64,000 nt of DNA from JAVHYG01 sp040390025 (GTDB taxonomy: Bacteria > Pseudomonadota > Gammaproteobacteria > Diplorickettsiales > Diplorickettsiaceae), in assembly GCA_040390025.1 (NCBI GenBank), contig JAZJZD010000008.1, forward strand, positions 50,638-114,637, given 5' to 3'. Below the pieces are notes generated by a model. It was not told the DNA's origin and did no database searches. It was given only the letters and a program-made list of their open reading frames with translations. Position numbers and translations under genes: made by a program. Shown here in pieces: positions 8,948-17,169 of the stretch; positions within the stretch are counted from its first letter, which is position 1; each line of letters starts with the position of its first letter.

Positions 8948-9298
8948 ATGGTAAAGATGGGTATCTTAATCAGCGACGAGGAAAACGAAAAAATTTTAAC
9001 CGATAAAGACGGATACCTGGTTCATTTATCGGATTGGCATGAGAAAGTAGCTACGAAAATGGCAAAAAAAGAAGCATTAATGTTGAGCAAAGATCACTGG
9101 CACGTTATTTATTCTTTACGTAATTATTACCAACAATACCATAAAACGCCCTCTATAAGGATGTTAGCTAATCAGCTGGCAGTACAAATAGGGGCTGAAA
9201 AGGCTGATAGTGCTTATCTCCACTCTCTTTTTCCAAAAGGGATATTAAAGCAGGCATGTAAATTAGCGGGATTGCCTCGGCCTGCGCGATGTATGTAA
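8948..9298 (+). CDS. tusE: DsrC/TusE family sulfur-relay protein
   Basis: A 116-residue protein of the DsrC/TusE family. TusE accepts persulfide sulfur from TusBCD and hands it to MnmA for 2-thiolation of tRNA wobble uridine. Family signatures are DGYLVHLSDWHEKVA, LSKDHWHVIYSLRNYY, PSIRMLANQLA and the C-terminal arm LFPKGILKQACKLAGLPRPARCM. The penultimate cysteine (Cys115) is the expected sulfur carrier. A second cysteine sits 11 residues upstream (Cys104), the DsrC-type pair; as I recall it, E. coli TusE lacks this one. No tusBCD or dsrAB genes are in the window. A second in-frame ATG at 8957 could be the true start. Confidence 0.9.
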   Translation: MVKMGILISDEENEKILTDKDGYLVHLSDWHEKVATKMAKKEALMLSKDHWHVIYSLRNYYQQYHKTPSIRMLANQLAVQIGAEKADSAYLHSLFPKGILKQACKLAGLPRPARCM

Positions 9299-9390
9299 TT
9301 CTTTATTTCAGTTTTGTGGATCAATTAAACTCAACGAATAGTCTTGGAAATTAAAATTTGCTTTTATTTCTATAAAAAAGGAATTACTAA

Positions 9391-11661
9391 ATGAATGAGC
9401 AAGCGTTCATAAAAATAAAAAAGGATATTTTGGAAATCATTGATAGTTTAAAGATGCCATTTAAGCTTGAGATTGAGGAACAGTTAAAAACTCAAATTAC
9501 GCTTAGCAAATATTTTCCAGATATTGAAGAAAATATTCAAGCTTTAAATTTGTGTTTATGTAAGGCAAAAAGCTATAAAAAAATCGAATTAGATTTTCCT
9601 GATACATTAATTACTTCTGATGAAGAATTAAGTTTAAAGCTTGAGCTTGTACGCAAAAATCTGGCTAAACGCTACGCTCTTTTTCTAGGAGAATTCTTTT
9701 CTGTTAAAGCAAATGAGTTGGAAGCTTTGATAGTCTATGAAGATGTAAAAATATTTTTACATAAAATTATTAATCGATTTGCTCTTGCTAGAGAAATTAA
9801 CGTAAAAATTTTAAATTTTTTAGCAATTTTTTTTGAAAAAAACGAAATAATATTTTCTATTTGTAGTTTTAAAAAAGCGTTAAAAGATTTTTTTGGTTTT
9901 ATAGAGTACTTGGTAGATGAAAAATGTGGTTTGCAAACAATAGCTTGTGTTGAAAAATTAAATATTTTGGAAAATTTAGAATTTTTTTCTAATAAAATAC
10001 CTGCTGAAATAAATAAAAGTGCTTATAAAATTATTTATGAAATGGATGTATTGCTTCTTTATAAAAGTTTATTATTACAAATACGTTTATTGACTAAAAG
10101 CATATTCAGTGGCGATTTGATTTTAAAAGAATTTATTGCGGCATTTATAGATCAATTTTCTGATCTCTCCTGTCTAAATAAAGATGATTTTGATTCAATT
10201 ATTTTATTGCTTTATCTTGTACTTGAAGATAAAGCACGAAAACCAATAGTAGGGACAAGCAGTATTTGGATAAATACCTTAGGTTCTGAGATAAAAGAAA
10301 AATTAATTGGAGAAACAGAAATAGGTTTACAATTGTTGGAATTTAGAAAGTCATACGAACAGAAAACGCCTGATAAATTTGCAGCTAAGGTTAAGCAATT
10401 CAAGGATATTGATCCGGTGAAAGTAAACCTGTTTTTAAAAATTGAAGAAATAGCTCCTGAAGTTATTTGTCGGTTATTTTTAGAAAATATTAATCGATCT
10501 ACAGTAAGTGTTAAACAAGCCTTTTTTCTGACATTGAAAAAAATGGATTATATTTCTTTACGCCCTATTGAACATTATGATGAAACTATAGCTGAGATGA
10601 AAAATCCACTAGAGAAAGGGATTGGATTCTATAAAAAAAAATTTATTGACGCTGCCAAGGGTATTGCTACAAAGTCGCTTGAGCTTATTAAGAATTTTGA
10701 ATCTAATGTACCGTCAGAAAAAATAGAGTTGGCGCCATCTAATGAAGTATCGAAGAATGAGGGAATAGTATCAGCGGCGCATATGAAAGAAAACTTGAAT
10801 AAAATAAATGAAGAATTACAAATTTTTAAAAGTAATCTGAAATCGCTTTGTTTTGGTATTAATATAATATATCCCCCAGTCCATACCAATTTTGAGAAAG
10901 AAAAAGATTTAAAATACCCTTTAGCTATAAATATCCTGGCAGAAATAGAGAAATTAAAAAAAGAAGTCGGCGAGTTTTTAAAAAAAAATAGCCTTAATAA
11001 GTTTTCTGAAAAATTAATAAATAATATCCTATTTTTAAATAAGAGAATTAGCTGGTTTGATAGCGAAGCCAAGCCATTGCATTTTGTTAAACAACTTTTT
11101 AGGCGAGGTTATTTTTCAAAAGATAAAATAAGATTTGCTAAACTTAAAAATAGGTTAGATACAAAAATTGATTTTGATGCAGAAATAAGTTTTTTTAAGA
11201 ACCAGAGTTTTTTTTCTTTATTAAGCTACGGAGTTATTCGGTGGCCTTGGCTAAATAAAACTTTTTTTGCAGCGGATTGGGCCGAGCAATTAGTTTTTTT
11301 AAAAGCCATTGATCAAATAAATGAAAAAAAATATGATATCAAGCTTGCTCAATATATAGCTAATTCGAGTTTGGATAATGAATGCAATTGTTTGTCAGAA
11401 GTAATTGAATTATATAATCATATAACCAGTGCTAGGGTAGAAAAACAATATTCTTTAGTGAGTATTTATTCTAGCCTAAATAGCGATATTAAAAGTTTTG
11501 AATCTAAGGTAGAAACTTTATTAGGAGAACTTTCCACAAGAGCCTTACCTATTCAAAAAAGAAACCAAACGCACAGAGCCCAGGAGTTATTTTTTGATAA
11601 AAAACAAGAAAAATATGAAGCGCCTCTTTCTCTTTCCGCAGTTAATTTAACTAAAAATTGA
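9391..11661 (+). CDS. Large hypothetical protein, 756 residues, candidate effector
   Basis: Not a family I recognise. The protein is rich in Lys, Glu, Asn, Ile, Leu and Phe, without a signal peptide or clear membrane span, and is predicted mostly helical (long runs such as KIKKDILEIIDSLKM and NKINEELQIFKSNLKS). The ribosome binding site (aaggaat) supports the ATG. It is followed after 380 bases by another large unknown gene. Two stretches resemble that neighbour: GDLILKEFIAAFIDQFSDL (about residues 245-263) and SFFSLLSYGVIRWPWLNKTFF (about residues 606-626). The size, composition, lack of export signal and likely Legionellales origin fit a type IV secretion effector or a structural cytoplasmic protein, but that is inference only. 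Confidence 0.75.
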   Translation: MNEQAFIKIKKDILEIIDSLKMPFKLEIEEQLKTQITLSKYFPDIEENIQALNLCLCKAKSYKKIELDFPDTLITSDEELSLKLELVRKNLAKRYALFLGEFFSVKANELEALIVYEDVKIFLHKIINRFALAREINVKILNFLAIFFEKNEIIFSICSFKKALKDFFGFIEYLVDEKCGLQTIACVEKLNILENLEFFSNKIPAEINKSAYKIIYEMDVLLLYKSLLLQIRLLTKSIFSGDLILKEFIAAFIDQFSDLSCLNKDDFDSIILLLYLVLEDKARKPIVGTSSIWINTLGSEIKEKLIGETEIGLQLLEFRKSYEQKTPDKFAAKVKQFKDIDPVKVNLFLKIEEIAPEVICRLFLENINRSTVSVKQAFFLTLKKMDYISLRPIEHYDETIAEMKNPLEKGIGFYKKKFIDAAKGIATKSLELIKNFESNVPSEKIELAPSNEVSKNEGIVSAAHMKENLNKINEELQIFKSNLKSLCFGINIIYPPVHTNFEKEKDLKYPLAINILAEIEKLKKEVGEFLKKNSLNKFSEKLINNILFLNKRISWFDSEAKPLHFVKQLFRRGYFSKDKIRFAKLKNRLDTKIDFDAEISFFKNQSFFSLLSYGVIRWPWLNKTFFAADWAEQLVFLKAIDQINEKKYDIKLAQYIANSSLDNECNCLSEVIELYNHITSARVEKQYSLVSIYSSLNSDIKSFESKVETLLGELSTRALPIQKRNQTHRAQELFFDKKQEKYEAPLSLSAVNLTKN

Positions 11662-12040
11662 TAGTTTCATCATAAATAAATATAAGCTAGGAAATTTAAT
11701 ATTTTAATCAGTAGCTTGTTATTGTCAGCTATATAAAAAATTTTTTATTTTTTTAACGTATCAATTCAATTTTTTTGTAATTTTTACTGAATCCCTAGAG
11801 CATGGAATTTTATTAAAGTAAGTTATTTTACAGTTTTTATATTTTTTTTCTGGAACGGCCAATCGTTATGGCTTAAAGAGCGCAAAGTCCGCGATAATTA
11901 TATAGTTAATTAAATCTTAAGTTCTAATAAGTAATATAATGATTAACTTTTTTTCTTACATAAATCAGGAAGTTTCAGTACAATATTAGGTTGTATACAA
12001 GGACGGTATCTTCTAAAAAATAATAAAGAGGTATTCCAAT
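11662..12040. other. Intergenic region of 379 bases between two large unknown genes
   Basis: Very AT-rich with several T-runs and no open frame of note. It should hold the promoter of the downstream TTG-start gene. A motif GTTAA-ttaaat-CTTAA at 11905-11920 resembles the spaced CTTAA repeats of PmrA boxes in Coxiella and Legionella, but such motifs arise easily in AT-rich DNA. A less AT-rich patch at about 11851-11895 has no identified role. Confidence 0.5.
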
Positions 12041-14905
12041 TTGCTCCTTGATTTAAAAAATTTATTAACCACATTTAAAAAAAATTATTTGAACTATATA
12101 GAGTCTCCTGATTCTAATATTTCACAAGCTTTTCAATATATTAGAGAAGCTGGCTCTGATCGAGAAGTTAAACAAGGCGTTTACTTTTCCCCTTATATAC
12201 TCTCCATTAATGATAATGATCGAAGTCACTCAAAGATTGATGCAGCGTTTGAATACATTAAAGAAATTTTTTTTGAATATGATTCTAAAAAAACAAATTT
12301 TTTTTTGCATTACCTTTCTAGATTGGATTTAACAGAAAAGGTCGTGAAAGATTTACTAGCAGGCGGCGCATATTCCTATTTAAACATATTAATTGATTCA
12401 TGCCATGCCGATTTCTTATTTTATAAAGATAGAGAAAAGCTTGTTTGTAATCTAAAAATTAAACAATTGGTTATAATTTATCAAGATAATATTAAAGCGG
12501 ATCCTGTTGATTTGAGTATAGATTTGGAATGGCAAGGCAATAAATTCGTACATCAGGTTTCTGAGCATAAAATAATTACATATTTAACAAGTAAGGGGAT
12601 AGTACCTTTCTTAGTATTTAAAAAGAAATTTTTTTCAGAGTACGATAAAGTAGAAGTAAAGCTAACGTATATTGCTAAATTTAAACAAATTATAGCTGAA
12701 ACCCCTAACGATGTTATCGATGGAGCTTTATTAGGGGAAATTTTAGCTTGGATACAGAAAATAGAAAATGTAAAAAATGAAATACTTATAACATTGCCTA
12801 CCGATAATTTACATTTTATTTATCATATGGCAGACACTTTACATAATTTTTTAAAAGCTAGAGATATTGATGTCGATAGAAAAGTTTTAATTAAGGATAT
12901 TTTATCTGCATTTCTAACGGATTTTAATTTTTTAAAAAAAATTGCGGTAAGACCAATAGAAAAAATGCAGATTTTTCTGTTAAGCCTAAAGAGCTATATT
13001 ATGTATTCTCAGCATGATAGTCTGCTTGAATTAGATAAATATTATAAGGAGTTACCAGTAAAAAGCTTTTCTGTAAGAGCTGTTAAAATTGTTCAGGAGT
13101 CACTTTTTAGACTATTTTGTATCTCTAATTTAGGGTATAGAGCACAAAGTAAGCGGGGAGTTTTAGAGCATTCAGTATGCACTAACGAACCGTTTTTGAA
13201 TAATTCTTTAGTTGAACTAGATGAAATAACAAGTATATCGGGTGAACAAAAAGAAAGTACTATTCAAGGCAATACGGATACGTTACAGAAAAGTATCCCT
13301 TTGTATAAAGAAGAACAAAAGCTATGCGAGGAAAGTGAACTTAAAATAAAAACACAAACGCCTGCAGGGTTTATGGAAAGTGTTGCTTTTTTAGACGGGA
13401 ATAGATCCGTAGAGACTTTAAGAGATATTAAAGTTGAAAAAATACCTACCATGCCTACTCCTGATTTGTCCCTGGCTAAAAAAAAGGAGAGCCCATCTAA
13501 AGCTATTCTTGTTTCAAAGGAATATGTGGGTGAAGCAGAAGCAACGTTGGGGAGAGCATTAAGAATAACTTTAATTTATGGGATAAATCCAGACTATAAT
13601 TATTCTCCTAGAAAATTTTTTGAATTTTTACAAGAGACGACTTTAAACATCGCCTTTGATAAAGAGGCTGAAGTTTGTTTAAAAGAATTTTTCGAAAATT
13701 TTCATGATATGAATGAAAAAATTATCAGTATTATGGAATGTTATGTAGCGCAACACTACTCTTTAGCTAAGAGTATAGATTATTATAATGATTTTTACTA
13801 TTTTGAGCGAAGTCGTGGCGTGGCGGGTAATGCTCAGGTTTTTTCTGAAGCAAAAAAACTCGAAGAATTAAATCTCAATAAAGTTTTAAAAGATATTGTG
13901 TTACTTCAGTTTTCTTTAAATGGAAACGTTCAACCAGAGCGCTTATTGGTTATAAATAAGGATCTAGATTCTTTACCGGCATTTTTTTTTAATAAGAAAA
14001 TTAATGAAGAAACAGATATAAACTTTAATGATTCAAACTTTTCTTTTATTCAATCCAGTTCAAATTTTCAAGAATTATTAAAATCTTATTTTAATAAAAT
14101 TATGAGTGAGCTTGCTTTCTTTGATAGCAATAGATTAGTTACTATTTCACTTCCTAGATATTTTTTTGATAGGCTTAAGTTGGGTATTTTTTTAGGAGCA
14201 AAAACATTAGTTAAGCTTAAAGAATCTATTTATACTGAGGAAAGTGAAGGTTCTTATGAATATAAGGTTATGAATAGTGTTGCAAAATTAATGAAGGTAT
14301 CACGATTTAAATTATTTTTTAAATATGGAATTTTTTATTGGTCAGAGCATTCTAAAAAAACAATTTTTGAAAAAATTGAAGGTTGTTTAATTTCTGATAT
14401 ATATAGAGAAAAATTAAACCAACTTAAAGAAGTTAAGCTTAAGTTGGAAGAATGTCTTAAACAGGATATACAAGATGTTGTAGAAAGTCAGACTATCGCT
14501 GCAACTTTTGTAAAGTTTGTCAAAATGTTATACCCGTTAATAGATTATCCTCTTCCTCAACATTTAGATATTTACTCATTTGGAAAAGTGGGGAGTTTAA
14601 CCAAGGAGGAAAGAGAGAACATGATAGGAACAGTTGAGTTATTTACACGTCCATTTCGTTCTTGGCAAGAACATCTTTTGGTTCGACAAAAAAATAAAAT
14701 AAATACAAGCATAGATGAGTTGCGGAAAAATAAGGATATAATTTTATATCAAATAGAAAATTTATTTCAGGCGCTAAAAAAAGCTATGTATTCTGCCCAA
14801 GAAACTCCCAACATGCATAAGGGATTGGTTTTTTTTGGCGAACCAGATGGCGCTGACACAAGATGTGTAAAAGAAGAATGTTTAACTAGAGTTTTTAATC
14901 CTTAG
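12041..14905 (+). CDS. Large hypothetical protein, 954 residues, candidate effector
   Basis: Unrecognised protein. The start is TTG at 12041, supported by the ribosome binding site AAAGAGG nine bases upstream (12025-12031). It is Lys/Asn/Phe/Ile-rich and has no signal peptide or membrane span. A low-complexity, polar region at about residues 370-500 (many Glu, Lys, Ser, Thr, Pro) separates two mostly helical halves. Segments VLIKDILSAFLTDFNFLKK and SRFKLFFKYGIFYWSEHSKK resemble pieces of the 756-residue protein upstream in the same order, so the two may be old tandem duplicates. The C-terminus (VKEECLTRVFNP) is short and polar. A role as secreted effector is possible but rests only on context. 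Confidence 0.75.
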   Translation: MLLDLKNLLTTFKKNYLNYIESPDSNISQAFQYIREAGSDREVKQGVYFSPYILSINDNDRSHSKIDAAFEYIKEIFFEYDSKKTNFFLHYLSRLDLTEKVVKDLLAGGAYSYLNILIDSCHADFLFYKDREKLVCNLKIKQLVIIYQDNIKADPVDLSIDLEWQGNKFVHQVSEHKIITYLTSKGIVPFLVFKKKFFSEYDKVEVKLTYIAKFKQIIAETPNDVIDGALLGEILAWIQKIENVKNEILITLPTDNLHFIYHMADTLHNFLKARDIDVDRKVLIKDILSAFLTDFNFLKKIAVRPIEKMQIFLLSLKSYIMYSQHDSLLELDKYYKELPVKSFSVRAVKIVQESLFRLFCISNLGYRAQSKRGVLEHSVCTNEPFLNNSLVELDEITSISGEQKESTIQGNTDTLQKSIPLYKEEQKLCEESELKIKTQTPAGFMESVAFLDGNRSVETLRDIKVEKIPTMPTPDLSLAKKKESPSKAILVSKEYVGEAEATLGRALRITLIYGINPDYNYSPRKFFEFLQETTLNIAFDKEAEVCLKEFFENFHDMNEKIISIMECYVAQHYSLAKSIDYYNDFYYFERSRGVAGNAQVFSEAKKLEELNLNKVLKDIVLLQFSLNGNVQPERLLVINKDLDSLPAFFFNKKINEETDINFNDSNFSFIQSSSNFQELLKSYFNKIMSELAFFDSNRLVTISLPRYFFDRLKLGIFLGAKTLVKLKESIYTEESEGSYEYKVMNSVAKLMKVSRFKLFFKYGIFYWSEHSKKTIFEKIEGCLISDIYREKLNQLKEVKLKLEECLKQDIQDVVESQTIAATFVKFVKMLYPLIDYPLPQHLDIYSFGKVGSLTKEERENMIGTVELFTRPFRSWQEHLLVRQKNKINTSIDELRKNKDIILYQIENLFQALKKAMYSAQETPNMHKGLVFFGEPDGADTRCVKEECLTRVFNP

Positions 14906-14972
14906 CCCACCGGTTTTTTTAAATGTTTATTTTGCTAGGATGTGTTGTCGTTGTTATTCAGCGAGGAAGAGT

Positions 14973-15011
14973 TTATGACCATCATCATCGTGCCAAATGA
15001 CGACACACCCT
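14973..15011 (+). repeat. Short dispersed repeat, copy 1 (with 52943-52979)
   Basis: The 3' end of the intergenic space between two convergent genes, running into the last bases of the thioredoxin-like gene, carries ATGACCATCATC followed by a short variable part and then AATGACGACACACCCTA. The same words in the same order recur at 52943-52979. Read as protein, both begin MTII and continue PNDDTP, but the frames end quickly, so this is more likely a DNA repeat than a gene. Confidence 0.6.
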
Positions 15012-15555
15012 ATTTTTTCCATTTAATATTGCAGCCTATACTGGGCTTTTGATCGGGATCAATTGGAGTATCTGTTAAGAGATTATCTAGAGCGTCGCGA
15101 AGTGCTTTGCCTGTAACAGGAACTTGATTACCTGGTCTGGAATCGTCTAGCTGGCCACGGTAGACACATAGTAAATCTTTATCAAAAATGTAAAAATCGG
15201 GTGTGCAAGCGGCTTGGTAAGCTTTTGCTGTGGATTGGTTTTCATCATAAAGATAGGGAAAAGGATAGGTGTGTTTGGCCATTTCCTTGGGGCCATCTTC
15301 AGGATAGTTTTCTGCATCATTCGCACTAATGGCAATAAAAGCGATATCTTTGGGTTGGTAATCCTTTGCCAGGGCTATGAGTTGCTTTTGTACATGTTTA
15401 ACATAAGGGCAATGATTGCATATAAACATAATGACTGTTGCTTTTGATGATTTAAGTCTCTGCAAATTGCGGAGTTTGCAGCTGCCTGTATCTAATAATT
15501 CAAAGTCTGGGGCTTTTGTACCAAGTGGGAGCATAGTGGATGGGGTAAGTGCCAT
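15010..15555 (-). CDS. Thioredoxin-fold protein, AhpC/TSA-like
   Basis: A 181-residue protein of the thioredoxin-family (AhpC/TSA/redoxin) group. It begins MALTPSTMLPLGTKAPDFELLDTGS, then has KATVIMFICNHCPYVKHVQKQL, where the single Cys of NHCPYVKHV is the characteristic active-site motif of this subfamily. It also has IAFIAISANDAENYPEDGP, FPYLYDENQSTAKAY and the cis-Pro segment CTPDFYIFDKD. A thiol-based redox or peroxidase role is likely; it has no signal peptide. I chose ATG 15555 because agagg lies just upstream; a TTG at 15618 would extend the frame into repeated DNA. It converges with the 954-residue gene. Confidence 0.88.
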   Translation of the reverse strand: MALTPSTMLPLGTKAPDFELLDTGSCKLRNLQRLKSSKATVIMFICNHCPYVKHVQKQLIALAKDYQPKDIAFIAISANDAENYPEDGPKEMAKHTYPFPYLYDENQSTAKAYQAACTPDFYIFDKDLLCVYRGQLDDSRPGNQVPVTGKALRDALDNLLTDTPIDPDQKPSIGCNIKWKK

Positions 15556-15570
15556 GTGACCTCTGTAAAA

Positions 15571-15680
15571 TATATTTTTCGCACTTGAACGTTTGGCTGT
15601 GTACCGCTCAGTTCGCAACCATAAACGAAGGTTGTTTATCCTCGCGGTGTCTTGCCGAAAATCTCATTGCTGTGCGTGTA
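15571..15680 (+). repeat. Dispersed repeat of type 2, copy 1
   Basis: Shares with 28103-28230 an ordered set of words: TTCGCACTTGAA, a TCA..TCGCAA block, ATAAACGAAGGTTG, GCGGTG and CTTGCC, and a final region ending in a TGTG word. It lies between the thioredoxin-like gene and tdk, and accounts for the apparent N-terminal extensions of both frames. Confidence 0.6.
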
Positions 15681-15761
15681 AATAATTCGCAATTTCAAAA
15701 GCAAATACTATATTATAACGAAAAATCAAATAGAACAGCATTGCTACTTAAGTTTTTTTAT

Positions 15762-16358
15762 ATGGCTAAACTTTATTTTTATTATTCTGCTATGAATGCA
15801 GGCAAAAGTACAATTCTTTTGCAAGCGAGTTATAACTATCAAGAACGAGGTATGGAAACTTTACTGTTTTCTCCAGAAATCGATACGCGCTATAAAACAA
15901 AAACTATTTGTTCACGCATAGGGTTAGAGGCAGTTAGTCATTCTTTTACCCCTAAAAAAAATCTGTTTAATGTGGTTAAAAATAAGCTAAGAAAAACCAC
16001 TAATTTAAAATGTGTGTTAATTGACGAAGCTCAATTTTTGACAAAAGTTCAAGTACTTCAGTTAACTGAGATTGTCGATAAATTAAATGTACCCGTGTTA
16101 ACTTATGGCTTACGTAGTGATTTTCGAGGTGAAGCTTTTGAGGGTAGTTTGTATTTACTCGTTTTAGCCGATAAAATCAGTGAAATAAAAACCATTTGTC
16201 ATTGTGGACGCAAGGCTATTATGAATATGCGTATTAATGCGAAGCATCGTAAAGTGATGAAAGGGGCGCAGATTGAGATCGGTGGTAATGAACGCTATGT
16301 CGCTGTGTGCAGAAAGCATTTTAATTTAGGTGAAACTGGATTACTTCAGCCTAAATAA
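15762..16358 (+). CDS. tdk: Thymidine kinase
   Basis: Type II thymidine kinase, salvaging thymidine to dTMP. The 198-residue protein from ATG 15762 has the P-loop SAMNAGKST (residues 9-17), the Mg-binding VLIDEAQFL, the lasso region YGLRSDFRGEAFEGS and the zinc site made by CHCGRKA and VCRKHF. An open frame continues upstream to 15549, but that part is repeat DNA and has no homology to the family. It converges with the vapC-like gene, which overlaps its last eight bases. Confidence 0.95.
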   Translation: MAKLYFYYSAMNAGKSTILLQASYNYQERGMETLLFSPEIDTRYKTKTICSRIGLEAVSHSFTPKKNLFNVVKNKLRKTTNLKCVLIDEAQFLTKVQVLQLTEIVDKLNVPVLTYGLRSDFRGEAFEGSLYLLVLADKISEIKTICHCGRKAIMNMRINAKHRKVMKGAQIEIGGNERYVAVCRKHFNLGETGLLQPK

Positions 16359-16728
16359 TTTCTACTAGCGCTGAATATTTTTTTAGCATTTTATCTACGG
16401 TTAAAAGCCTTAGTGGTTCACTAATAGCTTGAGCAATAAGAATGCGATCAAAAGGGTCGCGATGTAAATTAGGTAGTCGATCGAATTCAACCATATGTTT
16501 TGCTGTTAAAGGTAGTTCTGAGAACCCACTTAAGCTAATCGCTCCGATAAGATTGTTAATATCCACATCAAGCTTTCCTAGCTTTGTTTTAATGGCGGCT
16601 TCCCAAATAGAAATACTGCTAATATATATTTTGGAGGCATTTTGTATTAATGCATGAGCAGCTTTTGAAAGTTTACGATCTCCCTTTAATACCCATAAAT
16701 AAATATGAGTGTCTAACAATAGACGCAT
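16351..16728 (-). CDS. PIN-domain toxin of a type II toxin-antitoxin system (VapC-like)
   Basis: A 125-residue PIN-domain ribonuclease. The acidic active-site residues are visible: Asp6 in LLLDTHIYLWVL, Glu43 in ISIWEAAIK and Asp91/Asp94 in RDPFDRILIAQA. The gene starts four bases after the stop of the antitoxin gene, the usual order of such pairs. The subfamily with THIYLWVL and DPFDR is the one commonly paired with Phd-type antitoxins. Its target RNA cannot be inferred. Confidence 0.9.
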   Translation of the reverse strand: MRLLLDTHIYLWVLKGDRKLSKAAHALIQNASKIYISSISIWEAAIKTKLGKLDVDINNLIGAISLSGFSELPLTAKHMVEFDRLPNLHRDPFDRILIAQAISEPLRLLTVDKMLKKYSALVEII

Positions 16729-16732
16729 TTAG

Positions 16733-16966
16733 TTAGTTCCCTTCAAAACTGGAAAGAATATCATCAGGTAAAGGTGCATCAAAATCATTAGCAATTTTGA
16801 TTTTTCCTTTAAGTACGCCAAAGCGTCGCACTTTATTTTTAGAAATAGGGGTAAGTTTCACAACGGGCTTACCTGCTTTAGCGATTATAATTTCTTCGCC
16901 TGAAATGGCAGCATCAACCAATTTGGAAAAATGAGTTTTTGCTTCGTGAATATTTATAGTCTGCAT
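16733..16966 (-). CDS. Phd/YefM family antitoxin
   Basis: A 77-residue antitoxin. The N-terminal MQTINIHEAKTHFSKLVDAA and GEEIIIAKAGKPVVKLTPI are the classic Phd/YefM DNA-binding fold. The C-terminal part, ending DDILSSFEGN, would wrap the PIN toxin encoded next. Such antitoxins repress their own operon. Directly upstream at about 16985-17003 lies a tandem TCTAG TCTAG TCTAA motif that may be the operator. Confidence 0.9.
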   Translation of the reverse strand: MQTINIHEAKTHFSKLVDAAISGEEIIIAKAGKPVVKLTPISKNKVRRFGVLKGKIKIANDFDAPLPDDILSSFEGN

Positions 16967-16984
16967 TGTTAATTCTAATTAAAC

Positions 16985-17003
16985 TAAGTCTAGTCTAGTC
17001 TAA
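16985..17003 (-). promoter_or_regulatory. Possible operator of the toxin-antitoxin pair
   Basis: Three near-identical pentamers (TCTAG, TCTAG, TCTAA) in tandem, 20-40 bases upstream of the antitoxin start. Position and repeat structure fit autoregulation by the antitoxin; no experiment or known consensus supports it. Confidence 0.3.
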
Positions 17004-17169
17004 TTGAGATAGAATTTCAAGCTTCTAATTATACAAATAACTTGGGGGAGAAAAGCCCGAGAAAGCCGAGAGTTTTAAGTGTTACGATTTGGCCTTAGAC
17101 AAGAAGCTTTTCTTCCTATAGACTACGCATCCCAAATAGTCTATAAAACAACATCTATTTGAGGAATCG

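Noticed and set aside
10629..11072. A 147-codon minus-strand frame within the 756-residue gene
   Set aside because: Antisense shadow, rich in Phe, Leu, Ile and Ser, without start signals.
15549..15761. N-terminal extension of thymidine kinase
   Set aside because: Runs through repeat DNA; the kinase family starts at the ATG at 15762.
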